Part shown: positions 45,097 to 55,206 of the stretch, in pieces
How positions within the stretch are numbered: position 1 is the stretch's first letter
Layout: every line of letters begins with the position of its first letter
DNA from: Xiphydria camelus
Taxonomy: Eukaryota > Arthropoda > Insecta > Hymenoptera > Xiphydriidae
Length of the DNA stretch: 64,000 nucleotides
Reading direction: 5' to 3'
NCBI GenBank assembly: GCA_963678675.1
Contig: OY783198.1
Span: 67,001-131,000, forward strand
Made by a program: the position numbers and the translations under genes
Notes under the pieces: generated by a model
What the model saw: only the letters and a program-made list of their open reading frames with translations
Databases searched by the model: none
Told to the model about the DNA's origin: nothing

Positions 45097-45328
45097 CATC
45101 GAGAAAAACAACCCAGTCAATTAAACCAAAATCCTGGAGACCATAACCAAATTTTCTGGTCAAATATGGATTCTCTCTCCATTTGTTTGATTAACTGGCC
45201 ATTTTCTGATTAGAACAACCAGACATGTAGTTAAAATTACTAAACATGTAATTAGAATAACTAAACTCGCTTAACCAGATGCGTCTTGTCATTTTAACAA
45301 TATTATTATTATTATTTTTTTTTCAGTG
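45097..45328 (-). mobile_element. Family A MITE, copy 7
   Basis: CATCGAGAAAAACAACCCAG start and an ATT-expanded right end (ATTATTATTATT then TTTTTTTTTCAGTG). Contains AAACCAAAATCCTGGAGACC. Confidence 0.8.
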
Positions 45329-45939
45329 TTCCCAAGGCATCCAAGCCGCCCGCCCGACCTTAATTCCCTCTCCGAGACACGATCATCTCTTTTCAATTTT
45401 AGACTTCCATATATTTGGTTCCGTAAACTCCGTCGCGCCCACCTCCCGCTGACACCCCGCCGTGGTATTAAGGTGTCCTATGAGAGGGGAGGCATTAAAA
45501 CGCCGGAAAGTTTCTCGCAATTTTCCCGGGGGACTCCGACGGGCCCTGAGATAATTGAATTGCCGATAAAACAGGGGCGCGACGTATCTCGAAAAATATG
45601 CAGGCGATGTGGCCGCGGAGAAAATTTCTTTGACGAGTTACGGAAATAAGCGCGTCAGGGGGACGACGTCGGACGTCCCGCTCTATCGCTCGAGTACGAT
45701 ATGATAGAGTTTCACCACGGGGAGACCTTTTCCCCGCGACAACTGTAAGTACGCTTTCCACGAATTTGCGTCATCGTTACCTGCCGACGATCGATTCGGA
45801 TTCTCTTGGAACCCTCTTACGTGAGGTGAACGCCGCGCTCGCAAGGACGAAAAGAGAGAAAAGAATAGGTAATGGATTGGCTCCTGGTTACAGTTTTGCG
45901 GATACGGTTTCGATTAATTTCTTATTTCGACTCGATCTA
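45329..45939. other. No gene recognised
   Basis: Frames at 45326-45761 overlap on opposite strands. No motifs. Confidence 0.4.
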
Positions 45940-46162
45940 CACTGAAAGAAATAATTAGGTTCAAATGACAAAACGCATCTAGTTAAACGTGCTTGGTTAT
46001 TCGAACTAAAATACTGATCAATTGAACTAAATAGTTATTCTCTCTCTAACCCAAAATTGGTAAAAATTAACCAAACAGATGTGGGGAATCCATATTTCAC
46101 CAAACGGTTTGGTCATCATCTCCAGAATTTCGGTTTGATTAACCAAGTTATTTTTCTCAGTG
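45940..46162 (+). mobile_element. Family A MITE, copy 8
   Basis: CACTGAAAGAAATAATTAGG start and CAAGTTATTTTTCTCAGTG end, TA duplicated on both sides (45938-45939, 46163-46164). Contains GGTTTGGTCATCATCTCCAG. Confidence 0.88.
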
Positions 46163-47236
46163 TACTGACGATCGAAGATAAAATTTTAATTATAATATTA
46201 GTATCATCGGCCGGATGGATTTTCCATTTGACTCTCTTGACTCGGAAACTCTGTACTCACAATCAGTTGCGCTCGAATTAGAAATTATTTGTTACTCTTC
46301 CACGAGAACAATTCATAAATAAACTTCAGTTAGTCGTAAGGGAAGTAGGTATATCTATCATTAACGAATCCTTTGAAAAGAAGTGGTTGTATAGTTTCAT
46401 TACGCCACATCGGGGATGAAAAGGGCTGGAAGCTATACGAGCGCTTCCATTCGCCCTCTTTCCCTCATAATGCGGTACCTGTTGAGTCGGCGGCTCCGTA
46501 ACTTTCGATTAATTACCGCCGCTGCGCCGCTCCTTTCTCGTATATCTTGTGTCTGCCGAGTTGGAACGGCTGGGGTTTTGGAAACGTGCGCAATCGATAG
46601 CCGCGCGCCGAATCGCGCTCGACTTACGGGCACGGCTGACCGTTAATTCACAGCAGGCGATTCAGTCGATCTCTCCCAAAACTGGGGTGTAAATAATTAT
46701 TATCTCTGCATAATTATACGTAGATCTTTCTACTGATTTAACGTTTTGTTTTTTCAAATCCCGATCATAACTAAATATTTTTTCTCCCTTCCACACATCC
46801 TTCCGTCTTGCAAAACTCGTCCCGCTCGCAGAGTAGACCTCTTCCGCCTACGCAAAGCGCACGTTTACGAGGGGCGGCGCGTGCTGCGAGGGTGAAAAAA
46901 ATCAAAAAGCACAAAACTATTATACGCGGGCTTTATTACCGAAAGTAAATTTGGATAGGACCAACGCCGTAGTCGGCGACCCTGGCCGACGGAATACGTC
47001 GTTCCCGCTGGAGAGGGTTGTTCCGCTCTCCCTCGCGAACGGGGTCACAGCTCCTTTATCGCGAGGGTGAATGAAATTTAGGAGGAATCTCTCTTTCGTC
47101 GTAAGTAAATTTAAATTGGACTAACGTGGGGATCGACGAAAAATCGAGTCAAACATCACCTCTAACCCCCACGGTCACGGTACGAAGTACGCGATACCTG
47201 TACTCCCGACGTCACGGATTCCGTGATTCCGTAACT
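46163..47236. other. No gene recognised
   Basis: Nothing identified. Frames 46416-46646 cover the same bases on both strands. Confidence 0.4.
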
Positions 47237-47391
47237 GGTCATTTTTCAAAATGTCATTTTTTAACGTACCAACCAATGAACAATTAATTCTCGTGCTTTT
47301 ATTAGCTGGCGCAAACGACGCGGTAGTTAACGAGAGGACGAAAATTAATTGTTCATTGTTTGGTACGTTTAAAAAGGACATCTGAAAAAGT
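47237..47391. mobile_element. Palindromic element abutting D copy 4
   Basis: TTTTTTAACGTACCAACCAA and TGAACAATTAATTCTCGT on the left are mirrored by ACGAAAATTAATTGTTCA and TTGTTTGGTACGTTTAAAAA on the right. The outer bases (GGTCATTTTTC/GAAAAAGTCAC) run into the start of family D at 47392. Confidence 0.7.
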
Positions 47392-47715
47392 CACGGAGAA
47401 AAAGGATTAGTAACTTTTACAGTGAATCCCAGTAACAACAGGGCTCCTCGAGGTGAAGCATTGAATTTTTTGGTAGACACAGCGTACTTTTTACAGTTCG
47501 TAATAGTATAAGCCTGTAAGAACCGTCCGACGCGTATTAAGGGAAAGTGGTAAATTTTACCGTACAAACTGATGTTTATACTATTACGAACTGTTGAAAG
47601 TACGCTCTGGTCTATTAAAAACTTCAGTAGTTCACCTCGGAGAGCCCTGTTGCTAGGACAGCTGTAAGAATTCATGAGTCTTCCCATGATTTTTTACTAA
47701 TTCTTTTTCTCCGTG
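47392..47715. mobile_element. Family D MITE, copy 4, uninterrupted
   Basis: Ends CACGGAGAAAAAGGATTAG and CTAATTCTTTTTCTCCGTG. Central arms GTTCGTAATAGTATAAGCC and TTTATACTATTACGAACTG pair, as do CTCCTCGAGGTGAA and TTCACCTCGGAGAG. It serves as the reference for locating the insertion points in D copies 1 and 3. Confidence 0.85.
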
Positions 47716-48293
47716 TACAATCGCGTCATTTATGTATGTATGTCTGATCTTCGAGAACCGAAGCGCGTCACGCGGAATGTCGCGCGTGTTCCCAACTTCG
47801 ACGAGGCAACGTCAGGTGGATTCGGAGAAATATGGAATTTTGAGAGAGGAGTTTCACGCCGTCGGGAGGAAATTTGCGGAGGGTGAGAGTGTAAGCCACG
47901 CGTGACGCGAAAGTACGAGATACGGATGCGCGCGCGGCGCTACAGTTATCGCGAGGATCAAACGCGTCGTAAATGCGGCGCGAAACTTTCTCCATCGGCG
48001 AGACAATGTACCGTGACACGGCTGTAAAGTTGTGGCGATAACGGGGGTGTGTGACTTATCGCTTCTTTCACGTAATATATAGTCACGTATATACCTATTC
48101 TCTCGTATGCGTGCCGCGCGGCTAATTAATGAGAAAACTACCGGCGTCTTTTGATGAGACACTTGGCGAACTTGAAATTTTTCAGAAGAATCAATTGGCT
48201 CGTATCATTTGACTGAGACTTAATTTTACATCGAGGGAACGAAGCTTAAAAGTTTCGTTTGGCACACGCTTATCTCGGTGAAAGAAAGGAGAT
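47716..48293. other. No gene recognised
   Basis: Nothing beyond short overlapping frames. Confidence 0.4.
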
Positions 48294-48374
48294 AGGTACG
48301 ATAAAAGTTTGAAGACAAAAGTTGCTCGGGCTTTAAAACCGAACAACTTTTGTATTTAAATTTTTATCGTACCT
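48294..48374. ncRNA. 81-nt miRNA-like hairpin
   Basis: A 35-36-bp stem: GGTACGATAAAAGTTTGAAG continuing ACAAAAGTTGCTCGG pairs with CCGAACAACTTTTGTATTTA continuing AATTTTTATCGTACC. By eye it has two G-U pairs and two mismatches, with a 9-nt loop (GCTTTAAAA). Size, loop and sparse mismatches match an animal microRNA precursor. The alternative is a tiny foldback transposon. No homologous copy elsewhere in the window, which slightly favours the RNA reading. Strand undetermined. Confidence 0.4.
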
Positions 48375-48649
48375 CGTTTCGTTTACAAGGTGACTCCGAG
48401 GAGATCAAACTTTAGGCGATCCGCTACCCCCGCCCTCGAACCGAGATTAGGCCGCTACAAAAATAATACGATCGTTTATTTTTCCATCGCGTTCCAGCGC
48501 GTAAAACTTCTTCGAGAGCCGCGGCAAATGCGTAGTATATGTAGATCTACGATTGGTCCTGCGTCGATAATAATTATCTCCACGCAACTCTCTCGGAATT
48601 ATATCGCGTTTTTGGCCCAGGCGCGTCGCCACGATTGAGTTCTCTTCCG

Positions 48650-49285
48650 CACTGAAAATAAAATTTGGCTGAAAGATTTAGTCGGTTTGAATCAGTCGAA
48701 GCAATAATATACTTATTCATTTAAGCCAATAGGAAATCGGAAGTTCATTTCAATACTCTTTCATTCATATCAAGTATAAGCGTAGTCACAATTTGAGTAG
48801 ATATTAGTTACACTAACAAAAAATATTTAGTCCAACTGCACATAAATAGTCATATATGGCGGACTAAATATGTCAAGTTGTAGCGACTAAATATCTACAC
48901 TCTGAGAAAAATGACTTGGTCGATCAAACCAAAATTCTGGAGATGATGACCAAACCGTTTGGTGAAATATGGATCAGCCATCTGTGTTTGGTTAGACTGA
49001 CTAATTTTTGGTTAGAATAATTAAACATTTGGTTAGAATAACTAAATATTTTATTTAACTGACTGGTATTTTGGTTAGAATAACTAAATTCGTTTAACTA
49101 GATGCGCTTTGTCACTTTAACCTAATTATTTTTCTTAGAATATTTATAGTGATTAAACCTATAGGTACTAGTTGTGAATGAACGGGTATTGAATTGAACA
49201 CAGTTATCTAAATTTAAAAAAAATATATTTATTTCCTGGAAATAATTCAAACGAAATAAACCGATTAAACCAATTTTTCCCGGTG
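48650..49285. mobile_element. Family J element, copy 1, split by A copy 9
   Basis: Starts CACTGAAAATAAAATTTGGC and ends CCAATTTTTCCCGGTG, with CG on both sides (48648-48649, 49286-49287). Shares GTCCAACTNCACATA, GGCGGACTAAATATG, TATAGTGATT and GAANGGACGGGTATTG with J copy 2 at 62304-62938. Interrupted at 48899-49138. Confidence 0.8.
48899..49138 (-). mobile_element. Family A MITE, copy 9, nested in J copy 1
   Basis: CTCTGAGAAAAATGACTTGG start and CCTAATTATTTTTCTTAG end. Contains AAACCGTTTGGTGAAATATG and repeated GGTTAGAATAACTAAA. Confidence 0.82.
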
Positions 49286-49338
49286 CGCGGCGGGAAATCA
49301 CTCTTGTCACGAACCGACTCTGCCGCGCACCGCGTGAC

Positions 49339-49353
49339 GCGTAAAACCGGCCC
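49339..49353. mobile_element. Solo end of the Harbinger-like MITE
   Basis: GTAAAACCGGCCCTAA matches the right terminus of the 44087-44212 element, ending exactly where family A copy 10 begins. Its partner end is not visible. Confidence 0.45.
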
Positions 49354-49616
49354 TAAGAAAAATAATTGGTAGGTTAATGTGCCAAAATGCATCTAGTTAA
49401 ACGTGTTTAGTTATTCTAACCAAAATACTGGTCAATTGAACCAAATATCAAATTATTCTAACCAAACATTAGTTTAGTTATTCCAGCCAAACGTTTAGTT
49501 ATTCTGACCAAAAATTGGTCAACCGAACCAAACAAATGAAGGATACGTATTTCATCAAACGATTTAACATTGTCTCCAGGATTTTGGTTTGATCGACCAA
49601 GTTATTTTTCTCGGTG
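49354..49616 (+). mobile_element. Family A MITE, copy 10
   Basis: AAGAAAAATAATTGGTAGG start and CAAGTTATTTTTCTCGGTG end. Has an extra TTAGTTATTCCAGCCAAA repeat compared with copy 8. Confidence 0.82.
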
Positions 49617-49646
49617 TATCGACACATCACTCTCCTTTCCACCAAT

Positions 49647-49672
49647 TCTCTCTCTCTCCCCTCTCTCTCTCT

Positions 49673-49706
<34 letters not shown>
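49647..49706. repeat. (CT)n microsatellite, interrupted by CCC
   Basis: CT array with two short CCC interruptions. Confidence 0.9.
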
Positions 49707-49711
<5 letters not shown>

Positions 49712-49955
49712 ATTTGAGTGGCAGGTCTAATTGGTTACAACTGCTATCATTTTTATATTATATTATGTTATATACTCTAGAGAGAGAGAGGGGCTAACTA
49801 ATTAATTAATTATATTCTTCCAAGCTTGCTCGTTTAATGCTTAACTAAATTTTATTTGTATTTCTTTTATGCTTGTGTTCTCGTAGCTTGTTACAAATAT
49901 TTGTTTAACTTTGAACAATAAATACTATTATTAATCAATCAATCAATCAATCAAT

Positions 49956-49960
<5 letters not shown>
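49707..49960 (+). mobile_element. LINE 3' untranslated end with (AATC)n tail
   Basis: AT-rich segment with an AATAAA signal at 49917-49922, followed after 10 bases by seven AATC repeats (49933-49960). A poly(A) signal plus short tandem tail is typical of non-LTR elements of the Jockey, CR1 or I groups. No coding part remains. A GAGAGAG patch near 49780 lies inside. Confidence 0.55.
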
Positions 49961-50011
<51 letters not shown>

Positions 50012-50030
50012 CTCAATCTCTCCCTCTCTC
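49960..50030. repeat. (CT)n microsatellite after the LINE tail
   Basis: CT array to 50008, then CAATCTCAATCTC interruptions and CTCCCTCTCTC. It directly continues the AATC tail. Confidence 0.9.
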
Positions 50031-50710
50031 TTCGCCTGCGCAAAAATTAAAACCATATCCGCGAAACGCCCGAAGAGGATACGAACGTAAATTCGTAACA
50101 GCCCAATTCCGAAGAGTGACAGATGCGCCCCCGCATGACATAACATCACAATAATTTCTTTATAGGGTTGCGAGGTTCGTATTACACCTTTTTATCGCAT
50201 CCTCTCCGGTGTGCGCCGCGCGTTGCGCGCGGTAAATTTTATCGCTTCGGCCTCTCCGCGTAACGAAGGCATAGAATACCGAGGGATGTGAGTCTCTTTC
50301 TTCGAGAAGAACTCTCGTCCACCGCCGTCGGCGGTGAAGCCGAATCGGATACTTTTTTTCTCCTCTTTCAAATGGGTACCAGCCTCCACAAATACAATAA
50401 ATAGCTCGTTACGTGTAGGAGAGCGCCGACAAAGCATCCGTTCTATACATTTCATTTTCGCTCGAACAATGGTGGGTTAGGAGGGCGAGCGCGAACACCT
50501 GCACAATAATCCTCCCGGGAGCGGTGGAGTATTCCGGAAAACAGTGGAGGGTGGTCCACCGTCAGGAATAGCCGCCCTCTCCGCGCTCACGGCACAAGGG
50601 GGAGAGAACACCCCGTGTCGCGGGGACGTTACATATCGATATTGCGCGCTGATAACGAACGACTCGCGGTACGGTGAGAACCGGAGGGACTCCGCGCGAG
50701 AGTCGAGATA
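50031..50710. other. No gene recognised
   Basis: Nothing beyond overlapping short frames. Confidence 0.4.
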
Positions 50711-50951
50711 TACAGGGTGTTTCATAAACATGCGGCACAACTTCAAGGAATGATTCCCTGGATGATTCTATGCATTTTTTGCCCTATGATGATTTTTCAA
50801 AAAACGCATCGCTCGCACGACAAATCGAAATACGTAGGGGCAAGGGGAATTTACGATCGAACGCAATAACTGGATATTCCAGCTATTCTTGCTATATATT
50901 TTTCAGTAACAGCGACGTCAACTGAAAACCGTATTTAGTAGGTACCCTGTA
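50711..50951. mobile_element. 241-bp element with TACAGGGTG ends
   Basis: Starts TACAGGGTGTTTCATAAACA and ends AGGTACCCTGTA, TA on both sides (50709-50710, 50952-50953). Shares terminal TACAGGGTGT and TA target with the 2.3-kb foldback at 3055, but the interior is unrelated. Confidence 0.6.
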
Positions 50952-51186
50952 TACGTGGCATTATTTTTTACCATGCCAAGAATTGGGATTCAAGGGTATC
51001 GACTATTTTTTTGATTCTTGTTAGCTCGTCGTTCGATCTGTCGCCTTATTTCGTTCGTCTCTTCTCTTGATATAGTGCAATACCGAAGAAAATGCGAAGT
51101 ACCGGACTGCAAGTAGTACGAGTCGATCTTTAGTGCTACAAATCGAGCTTCGACTTATAGGAAACTCGTCCGAGTCGTAATTTGGA
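50952..51186. other. No gene recognised
   Basis: Nothing identified. Weak outer complementarity to 51375-51395 (GAGTCG words). Confidence 0.4.
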
Positions 51187-51374
51187 ATCTATTGCGAACT
51201 GCAATGTCATATTATCAACGAAGTTCTATTTACATTAAAATGAAGATCCGAAATTGAGCGTAAAATTTCGGTTAATTTAGGCTCAATATTGGATCTTCGT
51301 TTTAATGTAAATAGAACGTAGGTATACCGAACCTCCGAATCGTACTAACAATATTACGTTAAAGTTCGCAATAG
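51187..51374. mobile_element. 188-bp palindromic element
   Basis: Outer arms CTATTGCGAACT and AGTTCGCAATAG, inner arms GTTCTATTTACATTAAAATG and CGTTTTAATGTAAATAGAAC plus GATCCGAAATTGAGC/GCTCAATATTGGATC, around a ~20-nt loop. Between outer and inner arms, pairing is poor. Confidence 0.7.
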
Positions 51375-52807
51375 GTTCAAAATTTCGACTCGCGAGTCTG
51401 TAGTGAATAATATAATTCTTGTCGTTCTCGCTTGTCGGCGTCACGAGCAAAAACCGTAATACGTAAATTCGATAACATGCCTCTCAACGTTGTTTCCACC
51501 TCGCCGTGCGCCCGCCCCCTCCGATAGGCCAACTTCGTCGACGGGTCGATAAATACAACATCCACCCGAGGACGCGACTGTCCGCGACAGAAACGATTCG
51601 ATCAGTGGCACGCGATATATACTCGCGGTGGAATCTCTTCGGGGTGGTGAGAGAGCGAGAATTCGCCTAATAAAGACGTTCCGTCGATCGGCGCCGAAAT
51701 TTCTTTCGAGACACGAGAATCCGGTAAGTTGTTCCCTCTTCCGTATCTCCGCGCGTGTACATCGTCATCTCCCCTTGAAATTCCTCCCCTTCCCTCCAGC
51801 ATTTCTCTCTCGGTTTCCCCTTCGAGGAGACCTCGACCGGGGGCGGAGACCGAGTGCACGGCTCGCCTAACGCGCGCGCGCGCGTACGGCGTGAATATCT
51901 TACGCGGCCGGAGAGCAAACGCGGCGAATTTCCGAAGCGGCCACGCGAATCGATTCGCTTAATCGCTGAATTAATAACGTCGATCGAGCGTAAGGAGAAT
52001 CGGCGGGGTGTTTAATATAGGTACTTTTTATCCCGCGTACGCCTCCTCTCGCCGGCGGGCGTCGAGAAACAAAGAAGGACGCGAGGAAGAGAAAAATTTC
52101 TCAACGATACCTACGCCGATATTACTTCCGCTCCTTCTGGGACGTTAATTGCGATCTCCGCGCGCGGACCCGTATCTACCTCTCGATTAATATCCGAGGG
52201 ACACGACGTAATCGGATCGGACGGAGTGGAAACGCGACATCCGGAGACTCGGGGGAGAAGATCGAGAAGCGCCCCGACTGTCGGGTCGCCTCGCCCACCC
52301 TCTCTCGCGGTTTCGCTCTACCCGCTACCGTTAGACGGCAGCACCATATGCACGCACGGCTTCGAGAGCGGTCGCGGGGTGAAATCGCGAATCGACGATC
52401 GTACGACGACGGAACACGATTGCCTCGTAAAGGACGATCGCGGATCTCTTAACGGCTGCCACGCCGCAGACGAGATTTCACGGCTATCGTGAATTTCTCG
52501 GATTCCTTCGATGTGCGAGCTACGGGATATCCTGTAGCGCTCGTGCCCGTCACGACGATTGCAGTTTTATTGCCCCGCGCGCTGCAGCTGGAGAGGTTGC
52601 GTTATCCGCGCAGAAGATACGAGAGTAAATCGAGATTGGATATATTTTACGCTTGTTCTTTCGTCGGGATGAAATTTGCATTCGTTTCTATAGTCGCGTT
52701 TATCATTGCGATGAATTTGATTATACGGTAACTGTAAAAATCGAATAAATGTAGGAGAAGGAACGGTATTAATTTAATCACTTGATTGGCGTCTCGTTTC
52801 TATCGTC
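51375..52807. other. No gene recognised
   Basis: A GATATATAC word (51614) and a GGTAAGTT donor-like site (51722) could mark a non-coding first exon on the plus strand, but nothing ties them to a gene. Frames to 89 codons overlap on both strands. Confidence 0.35.
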
Positions 52808-53108
52808 TACTGAGACAAATTTTATAGATTGCACGGCAATGTTAGTAGTTTTTAATATAAAAATATGTTTCCGCGTTTGCCTTAATAATACTTACATATC
52901 TCTATTTTACCTGAACAAATAGCTATTTCAACTATACGTATACGTTGGGTTAGGTCAATCAGCAAAGCGTATTATTATGTCGCATCCGCTCTTGTCACAT
53001 TTTGTATTGCTATATTACCTATATCGTCTAGTTAACCTGTCACTTAGCCTTGAAGTATAACTGTCAGAGCTATACTAATTGCTCCGCAACCTAAATATTT
53101 CTCTCAGG
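52808..53108. mobile_element. Family G element, copy 2, uninterrupted
   Basis: Starts TACTGAGACAAATTTTATAG, contains GGCAATGTTAGTAGTTTTTA and TATTACCTATATCGTCTAG, ends AATATTTCTCTCAG. It lacks the E insertion found in copy 1. Confidence 0.75.
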
Positions 53109-53118
53109 GTTCATACTG

Positions 53119-53409
53119 ATTGTGAGAAAAATAGGTCAGTAGTTTAACCGAAATCCTGGGACGATAACCAAACCGCTGGGTGAAATATGGAACCTCTATC
53201 TGTTTGGTTTGACTGACCATTTATTGGTTAGAATAACTAAACGTTTGCTAGGAATAACTGGATTCATCTCCATCTGTTTGGTTAGATTGACCATTTTTTG
53301 GTTAAAATGACTAAATATTTAGTTCGACTGACCAGTATTTTGGCTAAAATAACCAAACGTCTTTAACTAGATGCCTTTTGTCATTTTAATCAAATTACTT
53401 TTCTCAGTG
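53119..53409 (-). mobile_element. Family A MITE, copy 11
   Basis: TTGTGAGAAAAATAGGTCAG start and AAATTACTTTTCTCAGTG end. Internal partial duplication of the CATCTGTTTGGTT segment makes it the longest A copy. Confidence 0.8.
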
Positions 53410-53537
53410 CATTACGATAGTGAGAGATCAACTGAGTGTATCGAATTCCCCTTTCCCCTCTATATCAACAATATCCTGTACACATATATGTATTTATATC
53501 AACGTCGGTACATATCCTTCTTCCCGAGCACACAATC

Positions 53538-53809
53538 TACCGTATGTCCGTCTCTGTACTGGCCAGTTTGAAAGTTACCTTCGGATAGGCTTGGTTGGTA
53601 CTCGAGTCATTTAATACGGTAGAAGTCGAGTCGGCAGTTAGAGTTGATGTCAATTCGGAAGATCGAGGCGTCTAACTTCGAAATTGTGAATTTGTGAATA
53701 ATGGAAATTACGAAAATAATTATAATTACGGTATAAATGTCTCGATTACCGACCAAGCCTATCCGAAGGTAACTTTCAAACTGGCCAGTACAGAGACGGA
53801 CATACGGTA
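53538..53809. repeat. Inverted repeat with ~60-bp arms
   Basis: TACCGTATGTCCGTCTCTGT, then ACTGGCCAGTTTGAAAGTTA and CCTTCGGATAGGCTTGGT on the left (to about 53600), is mirrored almost perfectly at 53747-53809. The ~145-bp spacer is unrelated. The arms are long enough for a stable double-stranded RNA if transcribed. Confidence 0.8.
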
Positions 53810-54290
53810 CAGCCGCCTCGCGCTTATTCTTATTCCCAAAATAGCATCGGATGTCGAAGTGAAAAAATACCCGCATAACCACAGCAAGTACCAGCTATGA
53901 CGACGCGTACGAAGATAAAATTTGATTTCCTCGAGGAAACACCGCAATTCCGATTTCCCTCCGTGCGATTATTCGAAGCGAATCGATTCGAGACGCGATG
54001 GGTCGTCCTCCTCCTCCATCGAGGACCATCATCGTTACATCATCGTTTTATCTTTCCTCTTTCCACTCGACTTTCGAATTCTCGAAACTGCAACGACACT
54101 CGTTAAAAAAGTGCCCATGGAGAGAAACCGGCAGCGATAGGATATACCTACACCGGTGGACGGTGAGAGTGATCCGTATACCTCGGGCTCCTCTCGAGGC
54201 CATTAAATGCACCTTACTTCCGCGTTATCGGGACCGAAGTACCGGACGTCGACAGATAAGAGTTCCTCGCCGTAATGCCCGCGCGTTATG
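53810..54290. other. No gene recognised
   Basis: Nothing beyond overlapping short frames. Confidence 0.4.
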
Positions 54291-54308
54291 ACCCCCCCCC
54301 CCCCCCAA

Positions 54309-54339
<31 letters not shown>

Positions 54340-54348
54340 GCGCGCGCA
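54291..54348. repeat. C15-(CA)n-(CG)n compound simple repeat
   Basis: A C homopolymer, then CA, then CG dinucleotides. Alternating CG has left-handed DNA potential. Confidence 0.92.
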
Positions 54349-54769
54349 CGTACAACCCGCTATGGAAACTCGCCATATTTCAGTTAATTCCTACCCCTTA
54401 CCGAAGTAAAGGTCATCACACGTGAAAAAACGTAAGCAGTAACAGTAAGGATTGACCAATCAGAAATATCTTTCTTACGGAATTATGCTTAAACGGCGTT
54501 GCTCGAGCTCCGCGCGAAGCTCGGTCGGTTTCTGGTCGAGCAGCCTCGGCTATTTACATACTCGGCGAGATGCAAAGAGGATTACTCTATTATGTATATC
54601 CGTCCCATCTCGTACATGTAGGTACACGGCTCGCGCGGGCCTCCCGAAACTATTATCTCGTCCCTCGTATCTCATTCTGACGAATGGCCGCGGGTACATC
54701 GGTAACTCCCGGAGAAGAGATCTCGCGGATAAGGATTCTGCGTAGTTGGGATCTCTCTACACTGAGAAA
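54349..54769. other. No gene recognised
   Basis: Nothing beyond overlapping short frames. Confidence 0.4.
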
Positions 54770-55206
54770 AATAATTGCTGGTACCAAAGAAATATTTCTT
54801 AAACCAAGAAATATTTTTTGAAGCCAAAAAAAATATATCACTATACAATTTTGAAGAACACGGATTCTTGGTCGAGAAATAAATATTCTTCACTCAAGAA
54901 TACATCCGTTGGGATGAGAGATTCTTCCTGTGCGAAAAAAATAATTACTCGAACCTATTATATATTTTTGCGCGAAGAAAACCGCAGTTTTATCCTGGAA
55001 TTATGTTATTCTTTCTTCTATAAAAAAAATAATAGGTATATTATAATTCCAGAATCAAGCTACGGTTTTCTCTTCCTGCACCAAAAAAAAAAACAATTAC
55101 TCGAGCCTATTAAATATTTTCTCGCACGAAGAAAACCCGTAGCTTGATCCTGAAATAATATTATTTTTTTGATTGAAGAAAAAATTCTTTTGATAGCAGC
55201 AATTCA
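54770..55206. mobile_element. Family B MITE, copy 2, enlarged
   Basis: CACTGAGAAAAATAATTGCTG start and GATAGCAGCAATT right side with the final CTCAGTG lost. The segment with AATAATTACTCG...GAAGAAAACC occurs twice (about 54940 and 55090), so this copy carries an internal tandem duplication. Confidence 0.78.

Noticed and set aside
51614..51727. TATA-like word and GGTAAGTT donor
   Set aside because: No open frame connects them and neither is supported by context; kept only as a note.
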